Assembly (NCBI RefSeq): GCF_000178955.2
Contig: NC_016631.1
Location: 2,914,001-2,978,000 of the forward strand
Direction: 5' to 3'
From: Granulicella mallensis MP5ACTX8
Lineage (GTDB): Bacteria > Acidobacteriota > Terriglobia > Terriglobales > Acidobacteriaceae
Length of the DNA: 64,000 nucleotides
Under the pieces are notes generated by a model. That model did no database searches, had not been told where the DNA came from, and worked only from the letters and a program-made list of their open reading frames with translations. The translations under genes were made by a program, and so were the position numbers. Positions 62,151-64,000 of this stretch are shown piece after piece (position 1 is the first letter of the stretch; the number at the start of each line of letters is the position of its first letter).

Positions 62151-63650
62151 ATGTCACGCACCTGCAACTTCGCTAAGCTGGTCGGTCAAAAGCACTCCAT
62201 CCTTCGGTGTTCTCTCTTCCTCGCGATCGTTTTCCTAACGCCGCTCACATTACTTCACGCGCAAAGCACCTTGACCACCGGCACCCCCTACAACATCGTC
62301 AATGAGAACAGCGGTTCCTGCGTGGACGACACCGCTTCGGGCACGGCGAATGGAACCGCCGTGCAGCAGTGGGCTTGCGGTGAAGGCACCAGCAGTACCC
62401 AACCCAACCAACAGTGGGAGTTTCATAACGGGACCGCCAGTGGTTACTACTACGTCACCAACGTCAACGCTCCGGCCGAAGCCTGGAATGTAACCGGCAA
62501 CGGAACCACCAATGGCAGCCTCATCCAGACGTGGACCTATGCTGGAAATCCTAACGAAGAATGGGAGGCCGTGTCGCTGGGCGGTGGCTACTATAAGTTC
62601 GTAGGCCAAGGCAGCGGTCTCTGCCTGGACACGCCGAGCGCCTCAACCGCAAACGGTGTGCAACTGGAGATCTACACCTGCAATGGAACAGCTGCGCAGG
62701 CGTTCAAACTCGTCATACCTTCGTCGGGCACGGGCACCGGCACCGGTACTGCCACGAACCTCTTCGCGCCGTTCGAATATGTGGGCGACTTGGGCGATGC
62801 CAATCAAATTCCGGGCATCGTATCGGCTTCTGGAGCGAAGGCGGTCATACTGGCTTTCCTGGATCCAAGCAACAATGGCTGCAACTTGATCTGGCCTGGC
62901 GCAAGTGGGCCGTTGCCCAATGACACGGTGGGCAGCACCAGCATGGGCACTGCGATTGCCAATTTGCAGGCTGCTGGTGTAACCGTCGCCCTGTCACAAG
63001 GCGGCGCAGGCGGCCAGGAGGCTGCCGCACATTGCAGCACAGCGGCGGCGACTCAGGCTGTTTATCAGTCGCTGATCACCAAGTACCATGTCAATTGGCT
63101 CGACTTTGACATCGAATACTCCGAAACTTCCGGTCAGTCGGTCAGACGTGCTCAGGCGTTGGCTGCCCTGCAGGCGGCTAATCCGGGGCTGATCATCTCC
63201 TACACGCTTCCGCTCGGTCCAGGCGGACTTGATCCCGGCACCGGTGGCGGCCTCACGGACATCACCGACGCCAAAGCAGCCGGCCTTAATCTCAATATTG
63301 TCAATGGTATGGCCATGGATTTCGGTGGAACAAACGAGAATCAGCCGCAACTATCCGAAGAGGGTGCTGCCGCGTTGAAGTCACAAATTCAATCCGCTGG
63401 GTTAACCTCGACGGTTGGACTCACCTTTTTGCCCGGAACAAGTGACGATACCCCTCCGAACTCTTTCACCCTTGCCAATGCCACCACGATGTTGAACTGG
63501 GCAGAAACGAACAAATACGTCACGCTACTGTCCTTCTGGGAGCTCAATCGCGACAACGGCGGTTGCCCCGGCTCGACGGTAGACGAGGACACTTGCAGCG
63601 GCGTAAGCCAATCCAGCTACGAATTCTCCTCGATCTTTAGGACGTTCTAG
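62151..63650 (+). CDS. Secreted ricin-lectin/GH18 chitinase-like protein
   Basis: 499 aa from MSRTCNFAKLVG with AGGAGGCAAC before the ATG. Signal peptide ending LLHAQS, ricin-type lectin (about 40-190), a Gly-Thr repeat linker (GTGTGTGTAT), then a GH18-like (beta/alpha)8 domain: VAFE-type start LFAPFEYVGDLG, the catalytic signature VNWLDFDIEYSE (DxDxE) and the YTLPLGPGG and MAMDFGG strands. The Glu of IEYSE should be the proton donor. It should act on chitin-like or related glycans outside the cell. The lectin is a near copy of that in the beta-helix protein. Confidence 0.9.
   Translation: MSRTCNFAKLVGQKHSILRCSLFLAIVFLTPLTLLHAQSTLTTGTPYNIVNENSGSCVDDTASGTANGTAVQQWACGEGTSSTQPNQQWEFHNGTASGYYYVTNVNAPAEAWNVTGNGTTNGSLIQTWTYAGNPNEEWEAVSLGGGYYKFVGQGSGLCLDTPSASTANGVQLEIYTCNGTAAQAFKLVIPSSGTGTGTGTATNLFAPFEYVGDLGDANQIPGIVSASGAKAVILAFLDPSNNGCNLIWPGASGPLPNDTVGSTSMGTAIANLQAAGVTVALSQGGAGGQEAAAHCSTAAATQAVYQSLITKYHVNWLDFDIEYSETSGQSVRRAQALAALQAANPGLIISYTLPLGPGGLDPGTGGGLTDITDAKAAGLNLNIVNGMAMDFGGTNENQPQLSEEGAAALKSQIQSAGLTSTVGLTFLPGTSDDTPPNSFTLANATTMLNWAETNKYVTLLSFWELNRDNGGCPGSTVDEDTCSGVSQSSYEFSSIFRTF
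62268..62720 (+). repeat. Duplicated 453-bp ricin-lectin module, copy 2
   Basis: Inverted partner of 50570-51022; equal length, no gaps, about 86% of residues identical. The other parts of the two host proteins are unrelated. Confidence 0.85.
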
Positions 63651-63666
63651 CTGTGAAGTATCAATA

Positions 63667-63744
63667 GGTTGTCCATTCGATCTGACTGCTAGAAGCTGGT
63701 TCTGCGTCGAATCAGTAATCTCGGAGGAGATCGAATGGACAACC
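63667..63744. repeat. 17-bp inverted repeat around the start of a transposase remnant
   Basis: GGTTGTCCATTCGATCT (63667-63683) and its complement (63728-63744), 44 bp apart. The right arm covers the start codon of the IS481-like remnant. Confidence 0.7.
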
Positions 63745-63881
63745 ACCAGAATGCCCGGCTGACGGTTCATAGTCGAGAGCAGATAGCCAAGGCTCGTGTT
63801 CTGTCGAAGCGGGTGGCGAAACGTTGCTGCCTGGTGATTAGAGAACCCTTTCGGGAATGCGCTATCATGTCCAGCAATTAG
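63735..63881 (+). pseudogene. IS481-family transposase N-terminal remnant
   Basis: Translates to MDNHQNARLTVHSREQIAKA, matching the usual start of IS481-type transposases (MNxHxNARLTxxSR). After about residue 23 the similarity is lost and a stop follows at 48 codons. GGAGGAGATCGA is a good ribosome site. The catalytic part is absent within the window, so this is a decayed copy, or its rest lies beyond 64000 in another frame. Confidence 0.7.
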
Positions 63882-64000
63882 CATTTTGAAGCCACGATTG
63901 AACTGCGTCTGAACACCCCAGGTGGCAAACAAGCTAATGTTGAGGCATCTATGGGATCACAGGGCGATCGCTCCTCTGACAGGATGCACGCAAGGGCTGT

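Noticed and set aside
1-64000. tRNA genes, rRNA genes and CRISPR arrays
   Set aside because: No tRNA T-arm consensus in cloverleaf context, no rRNA stretch and no regularly spaced direct repeats were found by eye; a tRNAscan-SE and CRISPR finder run would be decisive.

Overview
The window reads as chromosome of a soil Acidobacteriota, most likely class Terriglobia (Granulicella, Edaphobacter or Terriglobus type). This is inferred from content rather than from a marker gene. There are two TIGR03435-type proteins, a large carboxypeptidase-regulatory-domain (Oar-like) TonB-dependent receptor, an XrtJ-type exosortase locus, secreted multidomain glycan-active proteins, and palindromic intergenic elements. 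No rRNA, tRNA, CRISPR array or prophage was recognised. Coding density is high, with many overlapping or near-touching genes.

Left part (1-34 kb), mainly housekeeping. An ileS-lspA-uvrA minus-strand chain is followed by a TonB-like protein, a CYTH protein, a Sua5/TsaC t6A enzyme and a divergent Hfq. Next come tmk - cytochrome P450 - holB (P450 directly abutting tmk), and lpxD with a small lipoprotein. A tRNA-nucleotidyltransferase-type enzyme with a histone-H1-like Lys/Ala/Pro tail follows, then a PDZ/GAF/PAS histidine kinase with an NtrC-type regulator, two antisense-overlapping alpha/beta hydrolases, an M20 peptidase, dnaE, a cupin, TIGR03435, DoxX, accA and a CPBP protease.

Middle (34-50 kb), nutrient acquisition. 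One minus-strand set holds an Oar-like TonB-dependent receptor, a FadR-type GntR regulator and a gamma-glutamyltransferase. A GH27 alpha-galactosidase lies upstream with a sigma70-like promoter whose spacer holds a palindrome. Then come an OB-fold exported protein, a 59-residue zinc ribbon, an arginine-dihydrolase-like protein that seems to lack its catalytic Cys, RlpA, ThiD, a DUF1800 protein, ThiS and a GT4 glycosyltransferase.

Right part (50-64 kb), secreted and envelope functions. It holds a beta-helix/FN3/carbohydrate-binding/ricin-lectin protein, a two-DTG aspartyl protease, a bacilliredoxin, TIGR03435, an NHL-propeller lipoprotein, a 63-residue signal/PEAP/TM/basic-tail protein, the XrtJ-type exosortase, and a ricin-lectin/GH18 protein. 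The two lectin modules are the same length (453 bp), about 86% identical in protein, and lie in inverted orientation 11 kb apart. An IS481-like transposase remnant closes the window.

Most noteworthy are the XrtJ locus, four nested palindromic elements next to gene 3' ends, the apparent pseudo-enzyme of the arginine dihydrolase family, and H1-like basic tracts in the nucleotidyltransferase and inside UvrA. All function calls come from reading motifs by eye; none was checked by database search.
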